NCBI GenBank assembly: GCA_000024525.1
Contig: CP001769.1
Coordinates: 5,737,001-5,801,000 of the forward strand
Length of the DNA stretch: 64,000 bases
Source: Spirosoma linguale DSM 74
GTDB taxonomy: Bacteria; Bacteroidota; Bacteroidia; Cytophagales; Spirosomataceae
Reading direction: 5' to 3'
Position 1 is the stretch's first letter. Each line of letters starts with the position of its first letter. The position numbers and the translations under genes are program-made. This document shows positions 18,101 through 24,923 of the stretch, piece after piece. The notes beneath the pieces were generated by a model that saw nothing but the letters and a program-made list of their open reading frames with translations, searched no databases and was not told the DNA's origin.

Positions 18101-18343
18101 CTGGTCAGGCCAAACCCTATCGTAGACGGCCACCTGCGGGCCCTGGTGAAGGGGGCTCAGGGGCAAGCCCTGAACGTAGCCCTCTACAGTCTGCAAGGGG
18201 AGTTGGTGAACCAGCAGGTCTGGCCCTCGGCACCCGCCGAAGTCAATCTGGATTGGGACATCAGCCAGCGAACCACGGGAGTGTTACTCTTGCGGGCCCA
18301 GACCCCAACTCAACAGCAAACCATCAAGATTATCCAGAATTAA
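15104..18343 (+). CDS. Secreted NHL-propeller/Ig-repeat adhesin with type IX sorting domain
   Basis: 1079 residues, with a signal anchor at about residues 36-54; an ATG at 15128 is an alternative start. Six NHL repeats (GIYVDGAGAIYVADxxNNRIQKW type) make one complete six-bladed propeller (about residues 60-355). Five Ig-like units of about 90 residues follow, with AYQWKKNGSNVGTN, alternating in two types A-B-A-B-A. The C-terminus (from VNARPDAPALTP) is shared with the upstream adhesin and ends in the type IX sorting domain. It should be exported by the type IX system to the surface. The gene follows the first adhesin by about 100 bp. Confidence 0.82.
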   Translation: MYLLKPIQMLKFYPPTGLDRSATNSFRPDASWVSRLTCLVVFLLLSLSSPLLAQYNSNAVTVAGTGTAGSAANQLDSPFGIYVDEAGSMYVADYNNHRVQKWASGATSGTTVAGTGTAGSAANQLNHPLGVYVDGAGAIYVSDTDNNRVQKWASGATSGTTVAGTGTAGSAANQLNYPIGIYVDGAGATYVADASNSRIQKWAAGATSGTTVAGGNGQGSAANQLWSAAGVYIDGAGAIYVADGGNNRIQKWASGATSGTTVAGTGVYGPASNQLSYPFAVYVDGAGTMYVSDQQSHRIQKWTAGATSGTTVAGGYGNDALVPYQLNYPRGIYLDRAGAIYVADQRNNRIQKFSRINPLVNPSLTIATTSQTSCTGASVSFTATSTNGGTSPAYQWKKNGSNVGTSDATYTDAALTSGDVINCVLTSNDQWASPTTATSNSLTMTVNPLLTPALTLAITTGSQTSYAGTAITFTATPINGGTNPRYQWRKNGTNVGTNSATYTDFALANNDLISCILVSNVTCYTTPTADSNSLKMTVIALVTPTLTIATGSQTNCAGKSVSFTATPTNGGSSPAYQWKKNGSNVGTNSATYTDAALANNDVISCVLTSNAPGTTTSTATSNSLTMTVNPLLTPALTLAITTGSQTSYAGTAITFTAMPTNGGTNPAYQWKKNGSNVGTNTATYTDFALANNDVISCVLTSNVTCPTTPTATSNDLTMTVIALVTPTLTIATTSSQTSCAGTSVSFTATPTNGGSSPAYQWKKNGSNVGTNTATYTDAALANSDVISCVLTSNAPGTTTSTATSNSLTMTVNARPDAPALTPASSSLAATLTPLSLTSFALATTGNSLHFFQAGGSELSPPTVSIATAGVMSFSVGQTNNASGCKSLLTPLSLTITATPTSQTVCRSSNATLNVTLVGTAFQWYKNGTTTANKLTELTSAQRGTTTATLTLVNLQTTADYYCKITTSTGVQTVGPLKVSVNFGCSARPAAEEADLQLLVLVRPNPIVDGHLRALVKGAQGQALNVALYSLQGELVNQQVWPSAPAEVNLDWDISQRTTGVLLLRAQTPTQQQTIKIIQN
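16165..17539 (+). repeat. Higher-order A-B-A-B-A Ig-domain repeat
   Basis: Type A units carry S(V)SFTATPTNGG and end with TATSNSLTMTV; type B units carry SYAGTAITFTA and a VTC.TTPTA segment. The A-B pair recurs with a period of about 545 bp (compare 16445 with 16991), so amplification used a two-domain unit. Confidence 0.8.
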
Positions 18344-18351
18344 TAGCCGAT

Positions 18352-18392
18352 GTCTATCGCTCAGTTCCGGACAACGGCCCTGAGCGATAGAC
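18352..18392 (+). terminator. Perfect 13-bp stem after second adhesin gene
   Basis: GTCTATCGCTCAG (18352-18364) pairs with CTGAGCGATAGAC (18380-18392) just after the stop at 18343. It is the counterpart of the weaker hairpin at 15020 and a likely end of the adhesin transcript. Confidence 0.6.
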
Positions 18393-18436
18393 CCCCTGAG
18401 TAGTAGTTTATCTTTTATCTATTTAATTTTTTATCA

Positions 18437-19849
18437 ATGAACCGTATACTTCTTTCGGCCCTGCTATTGACAGCGATCACCAGCCAGGCCCAGACCAATA
18501 CATCTGTGCTGAGCCAGACCGGCATCAGCCAGACCGCAACCGTTTTCCAACAGGGTAGCGGTAACCAGCTTACGCTGAATCAGAACACCGGTACCGGCAT
18601 AACGGCTAATATTGGTAACGTGGCCAGTACCACCCAGGTGGGGGCCAGTACCAACGGAAGCACTAACCAGGCCTTTATTCAACAAGTCAACGGCTCCTAT
18701 TACAATACCGGCAACATTCTACAGACAGGCGGATCGGGCAACGCAGCGACCATTGAGCAGGCCAACAATGCCGGCGGAACCGGGCTTTATGGCATCGGTA
18801 ATGGCAACACAGCCAGCATCAGCCAGACGGGGGCCTATAACACCGATGTACTAATTCGCCAGGTGGGCGGTGATCTGGGTGCCAGCCAGCAAAACAAGGC
18901 CACCATTTCTCAGGTGGGCAGCAAAATGAGCACTACCGGAGGCACGGTCATCGAGCAAGTTAACCAGTCGATTGCCAATACGGCCACCATTTCTCAAGGC
19001 GTACTAAGCACAGACGCAACTACTAACACGGCTACATTACTACAGAACAACAATAGCCAGCGTAACACGGCCACTATCAGCCAGGAGAAATCCGGCCAGA
19101 CAGCCGACTTACGGCAGACCGACGGCAGCAACGACAACAGGGCCAGTATTGAGCAGTTGGGAACCAACGGATCGGCTACGCTTTACCAGAGTAACCTGGC
19201 GAGTAATAATACCGCCAGCATTCTACAAAGCGCCACCAGCGCAGGTAGCCAGGCCACTATTTATCAGACTAATACCAGCACCTACAATACGGCAACTATC
19301 GATCAGGCATCGACAAACAGCGCGGCTCTGATTAGTCAGGACAATCAGGCCGCCAATCAGGTAGCGACCATCGGGCAGGGAACGAACGGTAATAACAACG
19401 TAGCCGCCATTACCCAGACCTATACCCATGCACTGGGAGACGATGCCACCAGCAACAGGGCCACCATTAATCAAAACCTGACCTCTTCGGGTAGTGTGGG
19501 CAACCAGGCCACCATTACGCAGGGCTTTTCGGAGGGCCAATCGACGGTAACGGGTAGGAAGGTTCCTTCTGACCTCAACCAGGCAACGATCAGCCAGGAA
19601 GGTGACGCTCATGTGGCCAGCCTGATGCAGGGTGGCCTGAGTAACCAGGCCACCCTAACCCAGACGGGTACGGGTAATGTAGTAAAAGGCGTTGATTCGG
19701 GTTCGATTATTAGTGATACCGCCCAGCAGTTAGGTGATATGAACCTGTTAAACGTAATTCAGGGGGGATCGAGTGTAGCCAATGTACTTCAGATCGGCAC
19801 CGCCAACATGGCGACAATCAGCCAAAACAACGCCCAGAAACCTCAATAA
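18437..19849 (+). CDS. Curlin-repeat protein, CsgA-like major fibre subunit
   Basis: 470 residues with signal peptide MNRILLSALLLTAITSQAQ. The rest is built of about 20-residue curlin-type repeats rich in Gln, Asn, Thr, Ser and Ala, with strands of the type ATISQ, ATIEQ and ATLLQNN separated by short Gly/Asn turns (GSGNQLTLNQNTG at the start). It is several times longer than E. coli CsgA (151 residues). It should be secreted through CsgG and polymerise as amyloid. It lies between the type IX adhesins and the second nucleator-subunit pair. Confidence 0.85.
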   Translation: MNRILLSALLLTAITSQAQTNTSVLSQTGISQTATVFQQGSGNQLTLNQNTGTGITANIGNVASTTQVGASTNGSTNQAFIQQVNGSYYNTGNILQTGGSGNAATIEQANNAGGTGLYGIGNGNTASISQTGAYNTDVLIRQVGGDLGASQQNKATISQVGSKMSTTGGTVIEQVNQSIANTATISQGVLSTDATTNTATLLQNNNSQRNTATISQEKSGQTADLRQTDGSNDNRASIEQLGTNGSATLYQSNLASNNTASILQSATSAGSQATIYQTNTSTYNTATIDQASTNSAALISQDNQAANQVATIGQGTNGNNNVAAITQTYTHALGDDATSNRATINQNLTSSGSVGNQATITQGFSEGQSTVTGRKVPSDLNQATISQEGDAHVASLMQGGLSNQATLTQTGTGNVVKGVDSGSIISDTAQQLGDMNLLNVIQGGSSVANVLQIGTANMATISQNNAQKPQ

Positions 19850-20027
19850 GGCTGACATCACACCTCGTATCGACTGCAACCGGGAGCAACTGGTGGTCTT
19901 TAGTATCTGCCATCAACCTCCGGCCAGCTATCAACTATAAAACGTACCGGCTGTTGGAAAGAGAAGGCTTGGTGTGTTACATGATATATGGGGTCAATAG
20001 GTTTCATTATTAGCCCAACACCCACGC

Positions 20028-20053
20028 TTGAAAGGCTATTTCAATTATGTTTG
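20028..20053 (+). promoter_or_regulatory. Candidate Bacteroidota promoter before the second curlin module
   Basis: TATGTTTG at 20046-20053 fits the -7 consensus TAnnTTTG. A TTG at 20028-20030 sits 15 nt upstream, slightly closer than usual. It is 65 bp before the small secreted protein gene. Confidence 0.35.
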
Positions 20054-20117
20054 ACTATTCCCGTTGTCTTTCAAAAGAAAAGTTGTGGGCTGATAATCAA
20101 TAAGTTTGTCTCTTTCT

Positions 20118-20540
20118 ATGGTACCAGCTATCCCCACCCTACAAGTTTTTATGTTTTTTGGTTTACTTTTTCTTTCGCTACAAGCAGTCGCCCAACAGTC
20201 TCTCCCCAACACTAGCCCTGCCACAGATTCCCTACCCGAGGGTCGATCCAGATTAACCAACTCGTCGGTTTCGATCAGCCAGCAGGGAAGCAGCAACCGC
20301 GTTGTCCTTGTTCAGCAGGGCGGGGGCAGTTCCATTCAGATCAGCCAGCAAAGTGAACCGGCATCCGGGGCCCAGCAGATCGGCAAGCAGGGGAATCAAA
20401 TCAGTTTGACCGTTGAGGCAGGGACCCAGGCTACCATCAGCCAACAGGGGCCCGGGCCACAGCTGGTCGACATTCACCACTTGCCTGCGCCCGTAGGTCG
20501 TAAGGCCAGACGCCGGAGCCGCCCCCCAGGCCACAAGTAA
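20118..20540 (+). CDS. Small secreted curlin-like protein, copy 2 (candidate amyloid nucleator)
   Basis: 140 residues from ATG 20118; the Met used in copy 1 is Leu here (LQVFMFFGLLFLS), which supports an upstream start. The mature region is nearly identical to copy 1: SVSISQQGSSNRVVLVQQGG, SSIQISQQS, then a basic tail KARRRSRPPGHK. The conserved core and tail between two diverged copies point to selection on both. The intact curlin gene starts 51 bp downstream. Role as a CsgB-like nucleator or anchor is inference; the family is not one I can name. Confidence 0.68.
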   Translation: MVPAIPTLQVFMFFGLLFLSLQAVAQQSLPNTSPATDSLPEGRSRLTNSSVSISQQGSSNRVVLVQQGGGSSIQISQQSEPASGAQQIGKQGNQISLTVEAGTQATISQQGPGPQLVDIHHLPAPVGRKARRRSRPPGHK

Positions 20541-20591
20541 ACGATACAAGCATACCCGATTCATTATTCATACATCCACTTTTTTTTACAC

Positions 20592-21839
20592 ATGAAAACA
20601 GTACTAATTGCCAGCATTATGCTGACTTCAGTGAGCGTTGTGTCATACGCTCAGTCGAATGTATCTACTCTGAATCAGATAGGAGTAGGTCAGGAAGCAG
20701 CCATTAACCAGAAGGGATTGGGCCAAAATGCCACCATCAACCAAACGGGCGACAGGAATGCCCACAACTATGGTGTTGTTACGCAGTCGGGCGGCCCTCA
20801 AACCGCCACGATCAATCAAATAGGCGGTACCATAAACAGCTACGTTAATATACAACAGACAGGCGAAACCGCTTCTGATCAAAGTTCAGCCAATACGGCA
20901 ACGGTAACCCAGGAAGGTTTGGCAACGGCCTGGGAAACTTGGTCTCGTACTTGGGTTCATGAAGCACGTCGCACTATTGAAGAAACACTCAGGACTTCAT
21001 GGGGACAAGGAGGAGCGGTTGATGTGTATCAGTCTGGAAAAAGAAATTCGGTCACTGTTTCACAGTCCGGTGCTGAAACCATTGGTGAGCTGGTTACAGT
21101 TAAACAGATCGGCAATGGCAATAGTGGAGTTATTACCCAAACAATTGTAGCGGATCATTTTTACTTCAGAGAAATAAATAGTGTAAAATTACGCCAAACT
21201 GGAGATAATAATACCGCTACGTTAAGTCAAATAGCGGCCGGAAACGATTATATAAGTGTTGTTCAGACTGGCAATAACAACAGTAGTACGGTTAGTCAAA
21301 CCGGAGCAGGAGAGAACATCAGTGCAACTGTTACACAGACGGGGTCTTTCAATTCAGCTACGGTTAACCAAAATCCAGCTGATGGAGCAACTACAAGGAT
21401 TACACAAACAGGCGACTATTTCAGCGCTACTGTCACACAGAATAGTAATAATATCGCTGTGATCGACCAGCGCAATTCAGGTCTAAGTGGCAGTTCAGTC
21501 ACTGTTTTGCAGGATGGTAGCCGTAACTTAACAAATATTACTCAAGGCACGGATGAACTCTCGGTTAATAACGCCGTTGCCAACGTGACTCAAACCGGCG
21601 ATGACAACTCGGTCAAGTTGTTTCAAACTGGTTCAGATCAGACAGCTACTATTTCTCAAACCGGTAATGGGAACAGATTATTAGGTATAGAAGGTGAAAC
21701 ATCTTTCGCGTCTCAATCTGGCGCAGGAAACACCCTAACGCTTACCCAAACGAATGAAATCGGTGGCCCTGGTAATCAGGCTTTCGTTAATCAGCAAGGC
21801 TACGCCAACGCTGCCACTATTACACAAAGAGCTCAATAA
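20592..21839 (+). CDS. Curlin-repeat protein, CsgA-like fibre subunit
   Basis: 415 residues with signal peptide MKTVLIASIMLTSVSVVSYA. Curlin-type repeats run through the whole mature protein (STLNQIGVGQEAAINQ, ATINQTGDRN, ATVTQNSNNIA, ATISQTGNGN), each about 18-23 residues with Gln/Asn ladders. A less regular insert at about residues 110-145 (TAWETWSRTWVHEARR) interrupts them. It is the intact relative of the remnant at 11669 and is paired with the small protein at 20118. It is likely exported via CsgG in the downstream csgEFG genes. Confidence 0.87.
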   Translation: MKTVLIASIMLTSVSVVSYAQSNVSTLNQIGVGQEAAINQKGLGQNATINQTGDRNAHNYGVVTQSGGPQTATINQIGGTINSYVNIQQTGETASDQSSANTATVTQEGLATAWETWSRTWVHEARRTIEETLRTSWGQGGAVDVYQSGKRNSVTVSQSGAETIGELVTVKQIGNGNSGVITQTIVADHFYFREINSVKLRQTGDNNTATLSQIAAGNDYISVVQTGNNNSSTVSQTGAGENISATVTQTGSFNSATVNQNPADGATTRITQTGDYFSATVTQNSNNIAVIDQRNSGLSGSSVTVLQDGSRNLTNITQGTDELSVNNAVANVTQTGDDNSVKLFQTGSDQTATISQTGNGNRLLGIEGETSFASQSGAGNTLTLTQTNEIGGPGNQAFVNQQGYANAATITQRAQ

Positions 21840-21859
21840 TATCTCCTGATTCATTCGTT

Positions 21860-21914
21860 AGCCTTCGTGTTTTTTCTTGTCTGCTCGTAAAGCGAACAAG
21901 AAAACACGAAGGCT
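21860..21914. terminator. Strong hairpin after curlin gene
   Basis: AGCCTTCGTG... (21860-21880) pairs with ...CACGAAGGCT (21896-21914), with a two-base length difference in a T/A run. It starts 20 bp after the stop and could end the curlin transcript before the csgE group. Confidence 0.7.
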
Positions 21915-21958
21915 GACCTATTCATATTCCTAATCGTTTCCTGCCCCCCGTACGGATC

Positions 21959-22453
21959 ATGCGCCAGTGCATTGCACTACTTTTTTACCTGCTTCTTCTA
22001 ACGCAGGTTACGGTTGCCCAACCAACTTCAGAGGTTTTCATTACCCAATTAACGGCGGCCACAGTAACCGGCTCGGGCCGTACCAACGCGGCTTTGCCCA
22101 ACACAGGAGGTAACGAACTGATCATTCAACAGGCAGGAAATAATAACACGGTGGGCGTACAGAACAATGGTGTGGGCAACCAACTTCAGGCCCTGCAAAC
22201 CAATACAGAGGGGAGCAATAATCAAATCGACCTACAACTAACTGGCGACAACAACAACTACAAACTAACGCAGGACGGTAGTAATAATGTATTTCGCCTG
22301 CCGAACGCAACCACCAGCAATGCGCAGTTGGAAGTAACCCAGGAAGGGAATGGCAACGCCATTAGTAGTCAGGGCAACCTGACCACAACGTCAGTCCATG
22401 TGATCATTCACCAGACCGGTGGCATGAGAATACAACTACTTCCGCCCAATTGA
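21959..22453 (+). CDS. Small curlin-like secreted protein, probable minor fibre subunit
   Basis: 164 residues with signal peptide MRQCIALLFYLLLLTQVTVA. Repeats of curlin type appear as ELIIQQAGNNNTVGVQNNG, QIDLQLTGDNNNYKLTQDG and LEVTQEGNGNAIS. It is the first gene of a tight run with csgE, csgF and csgG. Position and length resemble a CsgB or small CsgA subunit, but sequence alone does not decide which. Confidence 0.7.
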   Translation: MRQCIALLFYLLLLTQVTVAQPTSEVFITQLTAATVTGSGRTNAALPNTGGNELIIQQAGNNNTVGVQNNGVGNQLQALQTNTEGSNNQIDLQLTGDNNNYKLTQDGSNNVFRLPNATTSNAQLEVTQEGNGNAISSQGNLTTTSVHVIIHQTGGMRIQLLPPN

Positions 22454-22470
22454 ACCAGCCATTTCCGGCC

Positions 22471-22992
22471 ATGTGCTATTGTCCTAAACCTGCCCACTAT
22501 TTTTTCACCATCCTGTTTATGCTTCTCTGCGGCAGCCTGGCTTTTGCCCAGAATCCGGCTTCGGAAGAAGACATGGAGAGTTTGGCGATTGACGAACGAC
22601 TATCCGAACAAGGCCCCCAAACCCTCATCCTGGACAATAGCCGAACCAAAATTGGCCGTGAATTTTACGACAGTTTTTTTCGGGAGTTTGTTCTTCCAGC
22701 GCCCACCACGCCAGCCGACTCCAGCGGACTGAGTAAAAAAGCACAGGATTTAGAAACAGACAGCTGGGTCATCACCATTGAAGAACTGCCCTCCACATCG
22801 GCCACCAGCAATATCATTTCAGTATCCATCAACGACGAATTAATCTGGCAGCAATTTGTGCAGGTTCGAATAGACTTGATCGAAGACTATGCGCTCAACG
22901 CCGTTGAAACGCTTCGCCAGTACATCATCTCGTATGAGCAAACGCAACAACAACTCCAGACGGAGGACCAGAAAGGCACTGGGCTCCATTAA
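22471..22992 (+). CDS. csgE: Curli assembly protein CsgE
   Basis: The product has 173 residues from ATG 22471; the frame extends back to TTG 22450, over the previous stop, but the ATG directly precedes the signal peptide. The core TKIGREFYDSFF and the later SVSINDELIWQQF match CsgE, the periplasmic cap of the CsgG channel that delivers subunits. A Thr/Ser-rich insert of about 20 residues after FVLPAPTTP is not in E. coli CsgE. It lies 20 bp before csgF. Confidence 0.88.
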   Translation: MCYCPKPAHYFFTILFMLLCGSLAFAQNPASEEDMESLAIDERLSEQGPQTLILDNSRTKIGREFYDSFFREFVLPAPTTPADSSGLSKKAQDLETDSWVITIEELPSTSATSNIISVSINDELIWQQFVQVRIDLIEDYALNAVETLRQYIISYEQTQQQLQTEDQKGTGLH

Positions 22993-23012
22993 CCGGCCCT
23001 CATCCCATAACC

Positions 23013-23438
23013 ATGTCAATAGTAAGTAGACTTATGGTGCTGCTGATTGTCTCAGCTGGCAGTACTCAGGCTCAGGCCCTGGTGTATCATCCTAACAACC
23101 CGGCTTTTGGCGGTAACACCTTTAACTACCAGTGGATGCTCAGTTCGGCCCAGGCCCAGGACCGACTCACCGATCCGACCTTAAAAAAAACGACTGCCAC
23201 CGCCACCAAAACCAGCAACCAGCTCAGCGACTTAGCCACCAGCATTCAACGCCAATTGCTCAGCCGGATTACCAACGACTTACTAAAAAACCAGTTTGGC
23301 GAGAACAGCTCGCTTAAGGAAGGAACCTACAAATACGGTGACTTTACGGTAACGATCCGGAATCAGTATGACGGTATTTATATCCGTATTGTCGACAATC
23401 AGGGGGGCGAAACGTCTATTCAGGTGCCCTACTTCTGA
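23013..23438 (+). CDS. csgF: Curli assembly protein CsgF
   Basis: 141 residues with a signal peptide ending STQAQA. The mature N-terminus LVYHPNNPAFGGNTFN, followed by LSSAQAQD and DP, is the hallmark of CsgF, which plugs into the CsgG pore on the outside and couples secretion to nucleation. C-terminal GGETSIQVPYF ends a beta segment, as in the family. It sits between csgE and csgG, in the same order as in many curli operons. Confidence 0.93.
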   Translation: MSIVSRLMVLLIVSAGSTQAQALVYHPNNPAFGGNTFNYQWMLSSAQAQDRLTDPTLKKTTATATKTSNQLSDLATSIQRQLLSRITNDLLKNQFGENSSLKEGTYKYGDFTVTIRNQYDGIYIRIVDNQGGETSIQVPYF

Positions 23439-23483
23439 TAGTCGCTGACTAGCGCGCCATACCAATGATCATCCCATCGATGC

Positions 23484-24920
23484 ATGAAATTCTACCGATC
23501 AGTGATTACCTATTCCCGAATTATACCCTTTAGTTGCCTGTGGGTTTTATCAGGCTGCGCTGCCTACCTCCACCAGCCCACCGGATTGCAACGAGCCCGG
23601 CTGGGCGAAGAAACCACCACCACAGCCGCCTTGCGAAACCTACCCAAGGCCAAAGAAAAAGTGGTCGTTGCTGTTTATAAATTCAGAGATCAGACTGGCC
23701 AATATAAGTTATCGGAAACCGGCTCCACCTTTTCAACTGTAGTCTCGCAGGGAACCACCAACATCCTGCTCAAAGCCCTTGAAGAAAGCGGCTGGTTCAC
23801 CACCATCGAGCGGGAAAACGTCAGTAACCTGTTGAACGAACGGAAAATTATCCGTTCCAGCGTGGCTCAGTATAAAGAGGGAGAGAATCTTCCACCCCTA
23901 CTTTTTGCCGGTGTTATTCTGGAAGGAGGCATTGTTTCCTACGATGCCAATATCATCACGGGCGGGGCTGGCTTACGGTATTTTGCAACGGGTGGATCGA
24001 CCCAATACCGTCAGGACCGGGTAACGGTTTACTTACGGGCAGTGGCCACTCGCTCGGGCAAAATCCTGAAAACGGTTTATACCTCCAAAACGATTCTTTC
24101 CCAGTCGGTCGATGCCGGTATTTTTCGGTACGTCACCTTCAAAAAACTACTGGAAGCAGAAACCGGCTTTTCGACAAACGAACCTTCGCAGATGGCCGTT
24201 ACGGAAGCGATTGAAAAAGCCGTTCAGGCCTTAGTACTGGAAGGTATTCAGGATGGGCTTTGGGCGGTGTCTGACAAAGACACTGGGGTGGCCAAACGTG
24301 AGCTGGATCGCTACGATGCCGAAAAGGTGAACATGAGTCAAACGGACGTGTATGGCGTGCAATCGCCCCAGATCAGAACACCCTCTCGATTCACTGTTCA
24401 ACCATACGCATCCGTATGGCGTTTTTCCGGCGATTATGCAGGCAGTGTGATCCGGCCCGCTTATGGCCTGACCGTTGATCTGTACCTGAAACCAGCCTGG
24501 GGACTTCAGGTAAATGCCGGTAATGGTACGCTGGCCTGTGGCCAAGGATTTTCGGGTAACTTCACACTGCTCAACGGCAACATTGTCTGGCGCAGCTTGC
24601 CCTACCAGCGCTTTTCGCCCATTCTCACGTTGGGAGGAGGAGTCCTGTATAACCGCAACGCTAATGACGTATTTCGCGTTGCAGGCCTACTACATGCCAC
24701 CATCAATGCCGGTATCGGATGTCAATACGCTCCCAACGGCATCTGGGGATTCCGGTCTATGCTCAACTACCACCAGTCGTTAAACGATCAGGTTGACGGA
24801 CTGCGGGCGGGGCAATTCAATGATTTTGTTCTACAAGCATCGTTTGGAGTAACCCTTTCAATTGGACACTTACGCCAGAGCCAGCCAACAGCTCAAAAAA
24901 AACGAGTAAAGAGTAAGTAA
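23484..24920 (+). CDS. csgG: Curli secretion channel CsgG with extra C-terminal barrel-like domain
   Basis: 478 residues against about 277 in E. coli. The lipobox LSGC puts the lipidated Cys at residue 25. The CsgG domain (about 50-258) is clear: VVVAVYKFRDQTGQYK, LLNERKIIRSS, GGAGLRYFATGGSTQYRQD, SKTILSQSVDAGIFRY. At the gate the Phe of E. coli (FST) is kept, but the Tyr and Asn before it are not obviously conserved. Residues ~290-460 form a Gly/aromatic beta-rich stretch like an outer-membrane barrel (PYASVWRFSGDY, GVTLSIG). The tail is basic. It should form the outer-membrane export pore for curlins. Confidence 0.92.
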   Translation: MKFYRSVITYSRIIPFSCLWVLSGCAAYLHQPTGLQRARLGEETTTTAALRNLPKAKEKVVVAVYKFRDQTGQYKLSETGSTFSTVVSQGTTNILLKALEESGWFTTIERENVSNLLNERKIIRSSVAQYKEGENLPPLLFAGVILEGGIVSYDANIITGGAGLRYFATGGSTQYRQDRVTVYLRAVATRSGKILKTVYTSKTILSQSVDAGIFRYVTFKKLLEAETGFSTNEPSQMAVTEAIEKAVQALVLEGIQDGLWAVSDKDTGVAKRELDRYDAEKVNMSQTDVYGVQSPQIRTPSRFTVQPYASVWRFSGDYAGSVIRPAYGLTVDLYLKPAWGLQVNAGNGTLACGQGFSGNFTLLNGNIVWRSLPYQRFSPILTLGGGVLYNRNANDVFRVAGLLHATINAGIGCQYAPNGIWGFRSMLNYHQSLNDQVDGLRAGQFNDFVLQASFGVTLSIGHLRQSQPTAQKKRVKSK

Positions 24921-24923
24921 GCC

